Below are positions 1 through 7,599 of a DNA stretch of 13,810 bases, in pieces. A model generated the notes under the pieces. The model made no database searches. It was not told the origin of the DNA and worked only from the letters and a program-made list of their open reading frames with translations. Position 1 is the stretch's first letter. The number at the start of each line of letters is the position of its first letter. The position numbers were made by a program, and so were the translations under genes. The stretch lies in the NCBI GenBank assembly GCA_041168905.1, contig JBEEJZ010000030.1, positions 1-13,810 on the forward strand, given 5' to 3'. The stretch comes from JBEEJZ01 sp041168905. Its GTDB lineage: Bacteria; Pseudomonadota; Gammaproteobacteria; Burkholderiales; Burkholderiaceae_C.

Positions 1-398
1 CCGTCGGCAAAAGTTTCGTAAATCAGTATCCCTGAGGGTGCTACGGAGGCCTGGATGATGGGCATCAGGGGACGCCAGAGATAGTTGGTGACCACAACGG
101 CGCCAAAGGTTTCTGGCGCGTCGTTGATGAGTAGCGGCCAGGGCGCATTTTCGACGTCGGCCAGCACGCCCCGCCCCCAAGCCTGGATTGCTGCGATAGC
201 CTGCTCGGAGCGATCTATGCCGGTGACGGGGTGACCGCGCTCAGCAAACCACTTGGTGTGTCGACCCGAACCGCAGGCAAGGTCCAACAGCGAACAGCCA
301 GGTGCCAACAAGTGGGACCAGCGTTGCACCCAAGCCGATGGCGTCAGGCCTCCATGCAATGAGTGGGAGGAGGCAGTTTTCAATTCCGGAAAAGTCAT
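1..398 (-). CDS. Class I SAM-dependent methyltransferase (3' end cut by window edge)
   Basis: The frame opens with ATG at 398 and stays open for 132 codons to the window edge, so the C-terminus is missing. Residues around 37-62 carry the Rossmann motif I of class I methyltransferases, LLDLACGSGRHTKWF, followed by the acidic end of the second strand in PVTGIDRSE. A later stretch, FGAVVVTNYLWRP, fits the motif IV region. The general style is TehB- or UbiG-like. The methyl acceptor cannot be told from the sequence. The start is supported by an AAGGTG ribosome-binding site (402-407) that overlaps the stop codon of the 45-residue gene upstream, leaving a 7-bp gap between the two, so the pair is probably translated together. 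The assignment to the superfamily is firm; the substrate is unknown. Confidence 0.88.
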   Translation of the reverse strand, partial: MTFPELKTASSHSLHGGLTPSAWVQRWSHLLAPGCSLLDLACGSGRHTKWFAERGHPVTGIDRSEQAIAAIQAWGRGVLADVENAPWPLLINDAPETFGAVVVTNYLWRPLMPIIQASVAPSGILIYETFAD

Positions 399-405
399 GT
401 GCACC

Positions 406-543
406 TTAAAAGCAGGACCACAGCTGATCGGACATCATGACCATGAACTCCGGCTGCAGATACATCAGGCTCACACCAGCAAGCAAAGCAACTGCCAGCA
501 GCACCAGCAAGGTATTTCGAGCAATCCGGTGTCGATTTGTCAT
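406..543 (-). CDS. Small single-pass membrane protein, 45 aa
   Basis: A 45-codon frame from ATG 543 to TAA. The first nine residues are basic (MTNRHRIARN) and are followed by a hydrophobic segment at about residues 11-29 (TLLVLLAVALLAGVSLMYL). The short tail is QPEFMVMMSDQLWSCF. This is the shape of a one-helix inner-membrane protein with the N-terminus inside. I have the impression that proteins ending in a DQLWACF-like tail occur beside similar methyltransferase genes in Comamonadaceae, but this is memory and was not checked. An in-frame stop four codons upstream fixes the start to this ATG. The methyltransferase begins 7 bp downstream with its ribosome-binding site inside the end of this gene. 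The function is unknown. Confidence 0.62.
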   Translation of the reverse strand: MTNRHRIARNTLLVLLAVALLAGVSLMYLQPEFMVMMSDQLWSCF

Positions 544-587
544 GACCTGAGCTTTTCAGTTCGGTTTCGGCAACAGCTTGGGCTGTG

Positions 588-1817
588 TCACGAAACTTGA
601 GTGGCGGGTTCGGTCACGGGCCTGGCAATGGCATTTTCTTGCACCGGTAGATTGACCAGGCCGGCAAAGACGCCCAAGGCGATCGAAAGCATCCAGACCA
701 CGTCGTAACTGCCGGTGCGGTCATACAGATAACCCCCCAGCCACACGCCCATGAAAGAGCCCATCTGGTGGCTGAAAAAGACAAAGCCGCTGAGCATGGA
801 CAGATGAGCGACGCCGAAAATTTGTGCAAGGGCCGCGTTGGTAGGGGGCACCGTCGACAGCCACAGCAGGCCCATGACCATAGAAAACAGATAAACGCTG
901 GTGGGGCCCAGGGGCGCGAGTAGAAACAGGGTAATAGCCACCGCCCTGGCGAAGTAGATGAAGGCCAGGATGTTTTTCTTGGGCATTTTTTGTCCCAGGG
1001 CACCGGCTGCGTAGGTGCCAAAGACATTGAAAAGACCGATCAATGCCAGGGAAAAACTGGCGACCTGGGGCGATAGGCCGTGGTCCTTGAGGTAGCTCGG
1101 CATGTGTACGCCAATAAAAACGACCTGAAAACCACACACGAAGTAACCCGCCGTCAGCAGCTGAAAGCTCCGGTAGCCAAAGGCCTCCCTCAAGGCTTGC
1201 CAGATGGTCTGATGTCGGTGTGCGACGGGGCCCGTGTGTAAATCAGGCTCGCGCAGGCCGCGTGCCAGGGGAATCATGAGCAAGGCACCGGCACCCAGGA
1301 TGATCAGGGCCTGCTGCCACCCCTGCGAGCTAATCAGGTAGCCTTCCGTGGGCACCATCAGAAACTGCCCGAAGGAACCCGCTGCGGCCGCTACACCCAT
1401 GGCCCAGGAGCGTCGACTGGCAGGCACGTTGCGACCAATTACGCCGTAGATGACGGCATAGGTGGTTCCTGCCTGGGCCATCCCGATCAACACACCCGCG
1501 CTCAGCGCAAACAAGGTGGGCGTAGCGGCATAGGCCATGCCGATCAAGCCGAGGGCGTACAGCACCGATCCGGCCACGATCACCCGGAAGGCACCGAAGC
1601 GATCCGCCACCATGCCGGCGAATATTCCAAAAAATCCCCAGGCCAGGTTCTGTATGGCAATGGCAAATGCAAAAGTTTCCCGGGTCCAGCCCTGGGCTTG
1701 CGTGACGGGTTGAAGCCAGAGGCCGAAACCGTGTCGGATGCCCATCGACAGGGTCACGATCAGGGCGCCACAGGCCAGGACCTGAGACAAGGGGAGGGGA
1801 CGTTGCGTAGATGCCAT
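588..1817 (-). CDS. MFS transporter, 12 transmembrane segments
   Basis: The 409-residue protein is hydrophobic throughout, in a 6+6 helix pattern with a polar central loop at about residues 186-215, as in the major facilitator superfamily. A motif A-like loop lies after helix 2 (GMVADRFGAFR, about 68-78). The first helices (GIRHGFGLWLQPV, then GWTRETFAFA) resemble the monocarboxylate and oxalate/formate-type branch, so a small organic anion is a reasonable guess for the substrate. The direction of transport and the substrate cannot be read from the sequence. ATG 1817 is preferred because a -10-like TAAAGT lies 6 bp upstream; the GGAG touching the ATG is too close to act as a normal ribosome-binding site. 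The gene diverges from parE and is followed after 44 bp by the 45-residue gene. Confidence 0.9.
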   Translation of the reverse strand: MASTQRPLPLSQVLACGALIVTLSMGIRHGFGLWLQPVTQAQGWTRETFAFAIAIQNLAWGFFGIFAGMVADRFGAFRVIVAGSVLYALGLIGMAYAATPTLFALSAGVLIGMAQAGTTYAVIYGVIGRNVPASRRSWAMGVAAAAGSFGQFLMVPTEGYLISSQGWQQALIILGAGALLMIPLARGLREPDLHTGPVAHRHQTIWQALREAFGYRSFQLLTAGYFVCGFQVVFIGVHMPSYLKDHGLSPQVASFSLALIGLFNVFGTYAAGALGQKMPKKNILAFIYFARAVAITLFLLAPLGPTSVYLFSMVMGLLWLSTVPPTNAALAQIFGVAHLSMLSGFVFFSHQMGSFMGVWLGGYLYDRTGSYDVVWMLSIALGVFAGLVNLPVQENAIARPVTEPATQVS

Positions 1818-1823
1818 CTCCGC

Positions 1824-1829
1824 ACTTTA
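1824..1829 (-). promoter_or_regulatory. Candidate -10 element of the MFS gene
   Basis: TAAAGT on the minus strand ends 6 bp before the MFS ATG. A transcript from it would begin at or within a base or two of the start codon, giving a leaderless or nearly leaderless mRNA. No convincing -35 is seen at 16-18 bp. The imperfect palindrome TTGCCAGGCAA (1846-1856) covers the place where a -35 would lie. Confidence 0.35.
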
Positions 1830-1880
1830 CCCAATCGCCGCTGTCTTGCCAGGCAAAGGGTCACTGGCGCAGCTTGATGG

Positions 1881-1896
1881 CTGTACGGGTGTACAG
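1881..1896 (+). promoter_or_regulatory. LexA-type SOS box upstream of parE
   Basis: The 16-mer CTGTACGGGTGTACAG fits CTGT-N8-ACAG, the LexA operator of E. coli and of most Beta- and Gammaproteobacteria. It is also a 6+4+6 inverted repeat (CTGTAC/GTACAG). It ends 35 bp before the parE ATG and abuts or overlaps the likely -35 region, where a bound repressor would block RNA polymerase. It is 63 bp from the MFS ATG and upstream of that gene's likely promoter, so parE is the more plausible target. The inner eight bases are less AT-rich than the consensus, so binding may be of middling strength. Confidence 0.6.
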
Positions 1897-1923
1897 TTGT
1901 TTTGCAGTGGGCACGCCTACAAT
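1897..1923 (+). promoter_or_regulatory. Candidate parE-parC promoter
   Basis: The -10 element is TACAAT (1918-1923, five of six matches to TATAAT). The -35 is weak: TTGTTT (1897-1902) at 15 bp spacing, or AGTTGT (1895-1900) at 17 bp. The first base of the RNA would fall at about 1930-1932, on the parE start codon. The SOS box sits immediately upstream. Confidence 0.5.
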
Positions 1924-1931
1924 CCCGCCTT

Positions 1932-3917
1932 ATGTCTGCGAAATCTTTACCCGCCAAACCGATTCCCGAGTACTCCGAGTCTTCGATCCGGGTGCTCAAA
2001 GGCCTGGAGCCCGTCAAGCAGCGCCCAGGTATGTACACCCGTACTGACAACCCTATGCACATCCTGCAGGAGGTACTGGACAATGCCGCCGACGAGGCAC
2101 TGGCTGGCCACGGCAAAAAAATCAAGGTGACCTTGCACGTTGACGGCTCGGTGACGATCGAGGACGATGGCCGCGGCATCCCCTTTGGCATGCACCCCGA
2201 GGAAAACGCGCCGGTGATCGAGCTGGTCTTCACCCGCTTGCATGCCGGTGGCAAGTTCGACAAGGGCAAGGGCGGTGCGTACAGCTTTTCAGGGGGCTTG
2301 CATGGCGTGGGCGTGAGTGTGACCAATGCCCTGGCCAACCGCCTGGAAGCCACCAGCTACCGCGAAGGCAAGGTTGCTCGCCTGGTGTTTTCGGGGGGCG
2401 ATGTGATCGAGCCTTTGCAAATTCGATCCGCTGCAGAGGGGGATCGCCGCTCGGGCACCACTGTGCGGGTTTGGCCCGATGCGAGGTACTTCGAGTCGTC
2501 TGCTTTGCCGATGGCTGAGTTGACCCATCTGCTGCGCAGCAAAGCGGTCTTGATGCCTGGCGTGACCGTCTGGCTCACCACAGAAAAGACCCGTGAAACC
2601 CAGAGCTGGCAGTTCAAGGGCGGCTTGCTCGATTACCTGTCCCAGACGCTTAATGGCGAACCGGTCATTCCCCTGTTTGAAGGGGAGGGTTTTGCCGATG
2701 CGCAAAGCGAGTCTTTTGCGGAAGGCGAGGGCGCGGCGTGGGCTGTGGCCTTCACCGAAGATGGCGCGCCGGTCCGCGAAAGTTATGTCAACCTGATTCC
2801 CACCAGTGCCGGCGGCACCCACGACAGCGGCCTGCGCGACGGCCTGTTCAATGCCGTCAAAAGCTTCATCGAGCTGCATTCCTTGTTGCCCAAGGGCGTG
2901 AAGCTGTTGCCGGAGGACGTGTTTGCCCGCGCCAGCTACGTGCTCAGTGCCAAGGTGCTGGACCCGCAATTTCAGGGCCAGATCAAGGAGCGCCTCAACT
3001 CCCGCGACGCGGTGCGCCTGGTGTCCAGCTTCGTCCGTCCCGCCATGGACCTGTGGCTTAACCAGCATGTGGACTACGGCAAGAAGCTCGCCGAGCTGGC
3101 AATCCGCGCGGCCCAGTCCCGCCAAAAAGCCGGCCAGAAGGTCGAAAAACGGAAAAGCTCGGGCGTGGCCGTGTTACCGGGCAAACTGACCGATTGCGAA
3201 AGCCGTGACATCGCCCACAACGAGGTATTTTTGGTCGAAGGTGATTCAGCTGGGGGCAGCGCCAAGATGGGGCGCGACAAAGAGTGCCAGGCCATCCTGC
3301 CCTTGCGCGGCAAGGTGCTTAACACCTGGGAGGTGGACCGCGACCGCCTGTTTGCCAACACCGAGATTCACGATATTTCGGTGGCGATAGGGGTCGACCC
3401 GCACGGACCCAACGACACCCCAGACCTGAGCGGTCTGCGCTACGGCAGGGTCTGCATCCTGAGCGATGCGGACGTGGACGGCTCCCATATCCAGGTCCTG
3501 CTGCTCACGCTGTTTTTCAGGCATTTCCCCAAGTTGATTGATGCCGGCCATGTCTATGTGGCGCGTCCACCGCTCTTTCGGGTGGATGCCCCGGCGCGTG
3601 GCAAGAAACCCGCCTCCAAGGCCTATGCGCTGGACGAAGGTGAGCTGGGGGCCATTCTGGACAAGCTGCGCAAAGAGGGCGTACGCGAGGGTGCCTGGAC
3701 CATCAGCCGTTTCAAGGGCCTGGGCGAAATGAACGCCGAACAGCTGTGGGACACCACCCTCAATCCCGACACCCGGCGCCTGCTGCCTGTGCACCTGGGC
3801 GCCACCGATTTTTCTCAGACGGAAGATCTCATGACCAAGCTGATGGGCAAGGGCGAGGCCGCAGCTCGGCGTGAGCTGATGGAGCTGCATGGGGATGCCG
3901 TTGAGATTGACGTTTGA
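1932..3917 (+). CDS. parE: DNA topoisomerase IV subunit B (ParE)
   Basis: This is the ATPase subunit of topoisomerase IV, which unlinks daughter chromosomes. At 661 residues it is slightly longer than E. coli ParE. The N-terminal GHKL ATPase shows QEVLDNAADEA (Glu47 as general base, Asn51 for Mg), EDDGRGIP (77-84) and GGLHGVGVSVTNALA (121-135). The transducer domain follows. The C-terminal TOPRIM fold has EGDSAGGSA (436-444) and SDADVDGSH (511-519), supplying Glu436, Asp512 and Asp514 for metal binding. FKGLGEMNAEQLW (594-606) closes the domain. An ATG 30 bp further upstream is possible, but 1932 matches the usual ParE N-terminus and lies 8 bp after a -10 element. No ribosome-binding site is visible, which fits leaderless translation. 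parC follows after 9 bp. The SOS box upstream suggests control by LexA. Confidence 0.97.
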   Translation: MSAKSLPAKPIPEYSESSIRVLKGLEPVKQRPGMYTRTDNPMHILQEVLDNAADEALAGHGKKIKVTLHVDGSVTIEDDGRGIPFGMHPEENAPVIELVFTRLHAGGKFDKGKGGAYSFSGGLHGVGVSVTNALANRLEATSYREGKVARLVFSGGDVIEPLQIRSAAEGDRRSGTTVRVWPDARYFESSALPMAELTHLLRSKAVLMPGVTVWLTTEKTRETQSWQFKGGLLDYLSQTLNGEPVIPLFEGEGFADAQSESFAEGEGAAWAVAFTEDGAPVRESYVNLIPTSAGGTHDSGLRDGLFNAVKSFIELHSLLPKGVKLLPEDVFARASYVLSAKVLDPQFQGQIKERLNSRDAVRLVSSFVRPAMDLWLNQHVDYGKKLAELAIRAAQSRQKAGQKVEKRKSSGVAVLPGKLTDCESRDIAHNEVFLVEGDSAGGSAKMGRDKECQAILPLRGKVLNTWEVDRDRLFANTEIHDISVAIGVDPHGPNDTPDLSGLRYGRVCILSDADVDGSHIQVLLLTLFFRHFPKLIDAGHVYVARPPLFRVDAPARGKKPASKAYALDEGELGAILDKLRKEGVREGAWTISRFKGLGEMNAEQLWDTTLNPDTRRLLPVHLGATDFSQTEDLMTKLMGKGEAAARRELMELHGDAVEIDV

Positions 3918-3926
3918 TAAACAAGC

Positions 3927-6272
3927 ATGACAGATCTGATTCAAACCGAACTGCCTTCGGGCGAAACCGATGGTGAATTGAACCTGGCCACCTACGCCCA
4001 GCGCGCTTATCTGGAGTACGCCCTGAGCGTGGTCAAGGGCCGGGCCTTGCCAGATGCCTGCGACGGTCTCAAGCCGGTTCAGCGGCGCATTCTTTATTCC
4101 ATGTCGCGTATGGGCCTGGGCTTTGGTGGGGCCAATGGCAACACCGGGGCCAAGCCTGTCAAGAGTGCGCGCGTGGTGGGCGACGTGCTGGGCCGTTTTC
4201 ACCCACACGGCGACCAATCCGCCTATGACGCCCTGGTGCGCATGGCGCAGGATTTTGCGCAACGTTACCCGCTGGTCGATGGCCAGGGCAACTTTGGTTC
4301 TCGTGACGGCGACGGCGCTGCAGCCATGCGCTACACCGAGGCCCGCCTGGCAAAGATCACCAGTCTTTTGCTGGATGAGATCGACGAGGGCACGGTGGAC
4401 TTTGTGCCCAATTACGACGGCTCGACCGAAGAGCCCCGGCAACTTCCTGCGCGCCTGCCTTTTTCGCTGCTGAATGGGGCCAGCGGTATTGCCGTGGGTC
4501 TGGCTACCGAGATTCCGAGCCACAACTTGCGCGAAATTGCCGATGCCTGTGTGGCGTTGATCAAAACGCCCGCTCTGAGCGATGAGGAGTTGCTGGCGCT
4601 CGTGCCCGGCCCCGACTATCCGGCCGGTGGTCAGATCATCAGCCCGGCAGCGGACATTGCCGAGGCTTATCGCACCGGGCGTGGCTCGCTCAAGGTGCGC
4701 GCGCGCTGGAAGATTGAAGAACTCGCGCGTGGCCAGTGGCAGTTGGTGATCACCGAGCTGCCGCCCGGCGTCAGTACTCAGAAGGTGCTGGAGGAAATCG
4801 AGGACATCACCAACCCCAAGGTCAAAACCGGCAAAAAAGCCTTGTCGCAGGAGCAGAACCAGCTCAAGGCCACGGTGCTGGCGGTTCTGGACGGCGTACG
4901 TGACGAGTCCAGCAAAGACGCGGCCGTGCGCCTGGTGTGCGAGCCCAAGACCAGCCGCATCTCGCAGCAAGAACTCATCACCACCCTGCTGGCCCACACC
5001 AGCCTGGAAACCTCAGCGCCCATCAACCTGACCTTGGTTGGGCTGGATGGCAAGCCGACCCAGAAGTCCTTGCGTGAGATGGTGACCGAATGGATTGCAT
5101 TCAGGCAGATCACCATCGAGCGTCGATCGCGTCATCGTCTGGGCAAGGTGTTGGACCGCATCCACATCCTGGAGGGCCGGCAAATTGTTCTGCTCAATAT
5201 CGACGAAGTCATTGCCATCATTCGGCAGTCGGATGAGCCCAAGACGGCTCTGATTGCACGGTTCAACCTGAGCGACCGCCAGGCTGAGGACATTCTTGAA
5301 ATTCGCCTGCGCCAGCTGGCCCGCCTGGAAGCCATCAAGATCGAGCAAGAGCTGGGCACGCTGCGCGACGAGAAAAATCGCCTGGACGACATTCTGGGTA
5401 GCCCAGCCGCGCTGCGTCGGCTGATGGTCAAAGAAATCGAAACCGATGCTCGCCAGTTTGGTGATGACCGGCGCACGCTGATCCAGGCTGAAAAGAAGGC
5501 GGTTCTGGAGGTGAAGGTCGTCGACGAACCTGTGACGGTGGTGGTCAGTGGCAGCGGTTGGGTGCGCGCGCGCGGTGGCCACGGGCACGACCCGGCCAGC
5601 TTTGCATTCAAGGCCGGTGATGGCCTCTACGGTACCTTTGAGTGCCGCAGTGTCGATACGCTACTGGTCTTTGGCTCGAACGGGCGCGTGTACTCGGTGC
5701 CTGTTGCTGCCTTGCCAGGTGGGCGCGGCGACGGCCAACCTGTCACGTCTTTGCTGGAGCTGGAAGCCGGTACGCAATTGATGTATTACTTTGCCGGGCC
5801 CGCCAGCGCGTCGTTGTTGCTCAGCAGCAGCGGTGGCTATGGCTTCCTGGCAACGGTGGAGCAAATGAGCTCGCGACAAAAATCCGGCAAGGCCTTTGTC
5901 ACCTGCAATCCGGGTGAAACGCTGTGTCGACCTTCACCGGTGGCATCCCCAGCTCAGGGCTTGCCTGCTGCAAGCCATGTTGCCTGTGCCTCGGTTGGCG
6001 GTCGCATCCTGACCTTCGAGATCACCGAGCTGAAAACCATGGCCAACGGTGGTCGGGGCCTGATGCTGATTGACCTGGAAGATCAGGATACGTTGGCGGG
6101 CGCAGCGGCCTACACCCGTAGCATCCGACTGGAAGGCACGGGTCGGGGTGGCAAGGAGCGGGAGGAAACCTTGGAGATTCGCAGCCTGAACAACGCCCGT
6201 GCGGTGCGCGGCCGCAAAGGCAAAGCGGCTGATTTGGGCTTCAAGCCCAGGCTGATTGTTCGCGTGGAGTAA
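3927..6272 (+). CDS. parC: DNA topoisomerase IV subunit A (ParC)
   Basis: This is the DNA-cleaving subunit of topoisomerase IV, acting with ParE. At 781 residues it is slightly longer than E. coli ParC (752). The N-terminal winged-helix region contains VVGDVLGRFHPHGDQSAYD (about 83-101) and the catalytic tyrosine in AMRYTEARL (Tyr136). A tower and coiled-coil region follows, with ILEIRLRQLARLE near residue 455. The C-terminal beta-pinwheel domain runs from roughly residue 510, contains the GyrA-box-like QKSGKAF, and ends in a basic tail. The position matching quinolone-target Ser80 of E. coli is Gln97, and that matching Glu84 is Asp101. There is a small insertion, FGGANGNTGAKP, before the active-site helix. 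No clear ribosome-binding site precedes the ATG, which lies 9 bp after the parE stop, so translation is probably coupled. Confidence 0.96.
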   Translation: MTDLIQTELPSGETDGELNLATYAQRAYLEYALSVVKGRALPDACDGLKPVQRRILYSMSRMGLGFGGANGNTGAKPVKSARVVGDVLGRFHPHGDQSAYDALVRMAQDFAQRYPLVDGQGNFGSRDGDGAAAMRYTEARLAKITSLLLDEIDEGTVDFVPNYDGSTEEPRQLPARLPFSLLNGASGIAVGLATEIPSHNLREIADACVALIKTPALSDEELLALVPGPDYPAGGQIISPAADIAEAYRTGRGSLKVRARWKIEELARGQWQLVITELPPGVSTQKVLEEIEDITNPKVKTGKKALSQEQNQLKATVLAVLDGVRDESSKDAAVRLVCEPKTSRISQQELITTLLAHTSLETSAPINLTLVGLDGKPTQKSLREMVTEWIAFRQITIERRSRHRLGKVLDRIHILEGRQIVLLNIDEVIAIIRQSDEPKTALIARFNLSDRQAEDILEIRLRQLARLEAIKIEQELGTLRDEKNRLDDILGSPAALRRLMVKEIETDARQFGDDRRTLIQAEKKAVLEVKVVDEPVTVVVSGSGWVRARGGHGHDPASFAFKAGDGLYGTFECRSVDTLLVFGSNGRVYSVPVAALPGGRGDGQPVTSLLELEAGTQLMYYFAGPASASLLLSSSGGYGFLATVEQMSSRQKSGKAFVTCNPGETLCRPSPVASPAQGLPAASHVACASVGGRILTFEITELKTMANGGRGLMLIDLEDQDTLAGAAAYTRSIRLEGTGRGGKEREETLEIRSLNNARAVRGRKGKAADLGFKPRLIVRVE

Positions 6273-6290
6273 GCGTCGAACGTTTTCTAC

Positions 6291-7508
6291 TCAGACTTTC
6301 GGCGTCTGTAAACCCTGCAGGGCCCGAGCAACTCTGGCCGGCTGAACCGTGACCTTGAGGCTGTCCTGACGTATGGGTGTCTGCACGGCAAAAGCGGGGT
6401 CGCTGGTATCGCGCAGGACGTAGGGGTTGAGTCCCAGGCCGGTAGCACCCACCAGACTGACCACCCAGGGCGTATTTGCCTGAGGCCCGCGCTTGACCGC
6501 AACAGCGCGTTCGCCGTTGGCCAGAGCAACAAAGGTGCCCGGTGGGTAAAAGCCCAGTACATGCGCCATGGCCTGTGCAATGCGCAGCTCTTCGTCAGGC
6601 ATGCCGAGGATGCTGTCCTTGGTGGCGCCTATCGCAGACAGCCCGACCCGATTGGCGCGGGCGGCCATTTTGGCAACAAAGATATCCGCTGCTCGAAGAA
6701 TGCGCCGGCATTCCAGGTTGCGTGCAAGTCCCAGATCTGCGTTGGTGTCATGGTGAAAGCGCACGATGTCGATCAAGTCATCGTTGACCAGCCCGAAGTC
6801 GAGCAGGATGTCCACGCTGATGTTCGGATGGGCCTGTATCAATTGCTGCTGGGCAGCGTCGGGACGGGCATTTTGTCGGGTCAAGGTGTCTTGCTCTCGT
6901 GCCATGCCGATATTCATGACCAGTGCGGCCTGAAAGAGCACGGGCCGCACGATGTCAGGCACACCCAGCTTGCGGGCGGTCAGTTCGCACAGGGTGGCTG
7001 ACAGCAAGGCGTGGGTGGCGCAGTAGGAGAGCTGTGGGTCAGCCAAAGCCTGAAACAGTTCGAACAGACAGGCATCCGGGTCCGCGTCGATCAATTCCAT
7101 GCCCCTGGCCTGCAGCGCCTCCAGCCTGGCCACCGGCAAGCGGGCAGCACTGCCCTGATAAAGCAGGCCATGTAATACGGCCTGCATATCGAGCCAGCCG
7201 CCCACAATGCCCTGCACCACGGTGTAGTCCACTTCCAGGATGGTGGCGGGAAAGGGAACGCGTGCGATCTCCTCAGTGGAGGCGCCATCGCGCAACATGC
7301 TATAGACCAGACGGTCGTAGCTACGCGCCCAGGCCTTGAAATCATGCGGCTTGGCACAGGGATGATGGCGCTCGAGCTGTTCTCGATGTTCAACAGACTT
7401 GATGACCTGCCCCTTTTTGAGCAGCAGGTTGCCGCGGCCATCCCAGACATCAATCGGCAGGGGTTTACCAACTTGAACACGAACGATAGGCAGTGGGACG
7501 TAATTCAT
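6291..7508 (-). CDS. HD-GYP-like protein with degenerate metal site
   Basis: The protein has 405 residues if started at ATG 7508 (MNYVPLPIVRVQVGKPLP). The longer frame from a start at 7604 would add 32 atypical residues. The central part resembles HD-GYP cyclic-di-GMP phosphodiesterases: SYCATHALLSA (161-171), a helix ending AALVMNIGM (194-202), HP (227-228), IVRFHHD (248-254) and ILRAADIFVAKMAAR (270-284). The C-terminal LGFYPPGTFVAL (318-329) is typical of the family. The HD dyad itself is replaced by Met198-Asn199, and the usual Asp-Ala-Leu of the later metal helix is Val-Ala-Lys. Loss of metal-dependent phosphodiesterase activity is likely, leaving a possible c-di-GMP sensing or adaptor role. 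No membrane segment or other domain is evident. The gene is convergent with parC (18 bp apart) and divergent from the monooxygenase. Confidence 0.75.
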   Translation of the reverse strand: MNYVPLPIVRVQVGKPLPIDVWDGRGNLLLKKGQVIKSVEHREQLERHHPCAKPHDFKAWARSYDRLVYSMLRDGASTEEIARVPFPATILEVDYTVVQGIVGGWLDMQAVLHGLLYQGSAARLPVARLEALQARGMELIDADPDACLFELFQALADPQLSYCATHALLSATLCELTARKLGVPDIVRPVLFQAALVMNIGMAREQDTLTRQNARPDAAQQQLIQAHPNISVDILLDFGLVNDDLIDIVRFHHDTNADLGLARNLECRRILRAADIFVAKMAARANRVGLSAIGATKDSILGMPDEELRIAQAMAHVLGFYPPGTFVALANGERAVAVKRGPQANTPWVVSLVGATGLGLNPYVLRDTSDPAFAVQTPIRQDSLKVTVQPARVARALQGLQTPKV

Positions 7509-7530
7509 GGAGGAGGGAGTTGGGGCAGTA

Positions 7531-7548
7531 CAGCAAACAGATTTGCTG
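7531..7548. repeat. Inverted repeat in divergent control region
   Basis: CAGCAAA-CAGA-TTTGCTG is a perfect 7+4+7 inverted repeat lying between the divergent HD-GYP-like and monooxygenase genes. It could be an operator for a dimeric regulator or, when transcribed, a hairpin in the leader of the HD-GYP-like mRNA (23 bp before its ATG). No run of T follows on either strand, so it is not a classical terminator. Confidence 0.5.
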
Positions 7549-7599
7549 AGGATACGGGATACCAGGCCCTTTTCAGGGAAAGTGCGGCTTTTGCGCAGG

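Noticed and set aside
572..585. Possible terminator hairpin ACAGC-TTGG-GCTGT after the MFS gene
   Set aside because: The stem is only 5 bp and no T run follows on either strand.
253..600. 115-codon plus-strand open frame
   Set aside because: Antisense to the methyltransferase and the 45-residue gene, both of which have better support. The protein is compositionally odd.
2289..3125. 278-codon minus-strand open frame inside parE
   Set aside because: Fully antisense to the conserved ParE ATPase and transducer regions, with no domain or start signal.
3246..4997. 583-codon minus-strand open frame across the parE-parC junction
   Set aside because: It is a shadow of two certain genes in GC-rich DNA. 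It has no recognisable domain and reads as low-information His-, Gln- and Arg-rich sequence.
6273..6290. Terminator between convergent parC and the HD-GYP-like gene
   Set aside because: Only 18 bp; no stem is visible apart from the short AACGTT palindrome.
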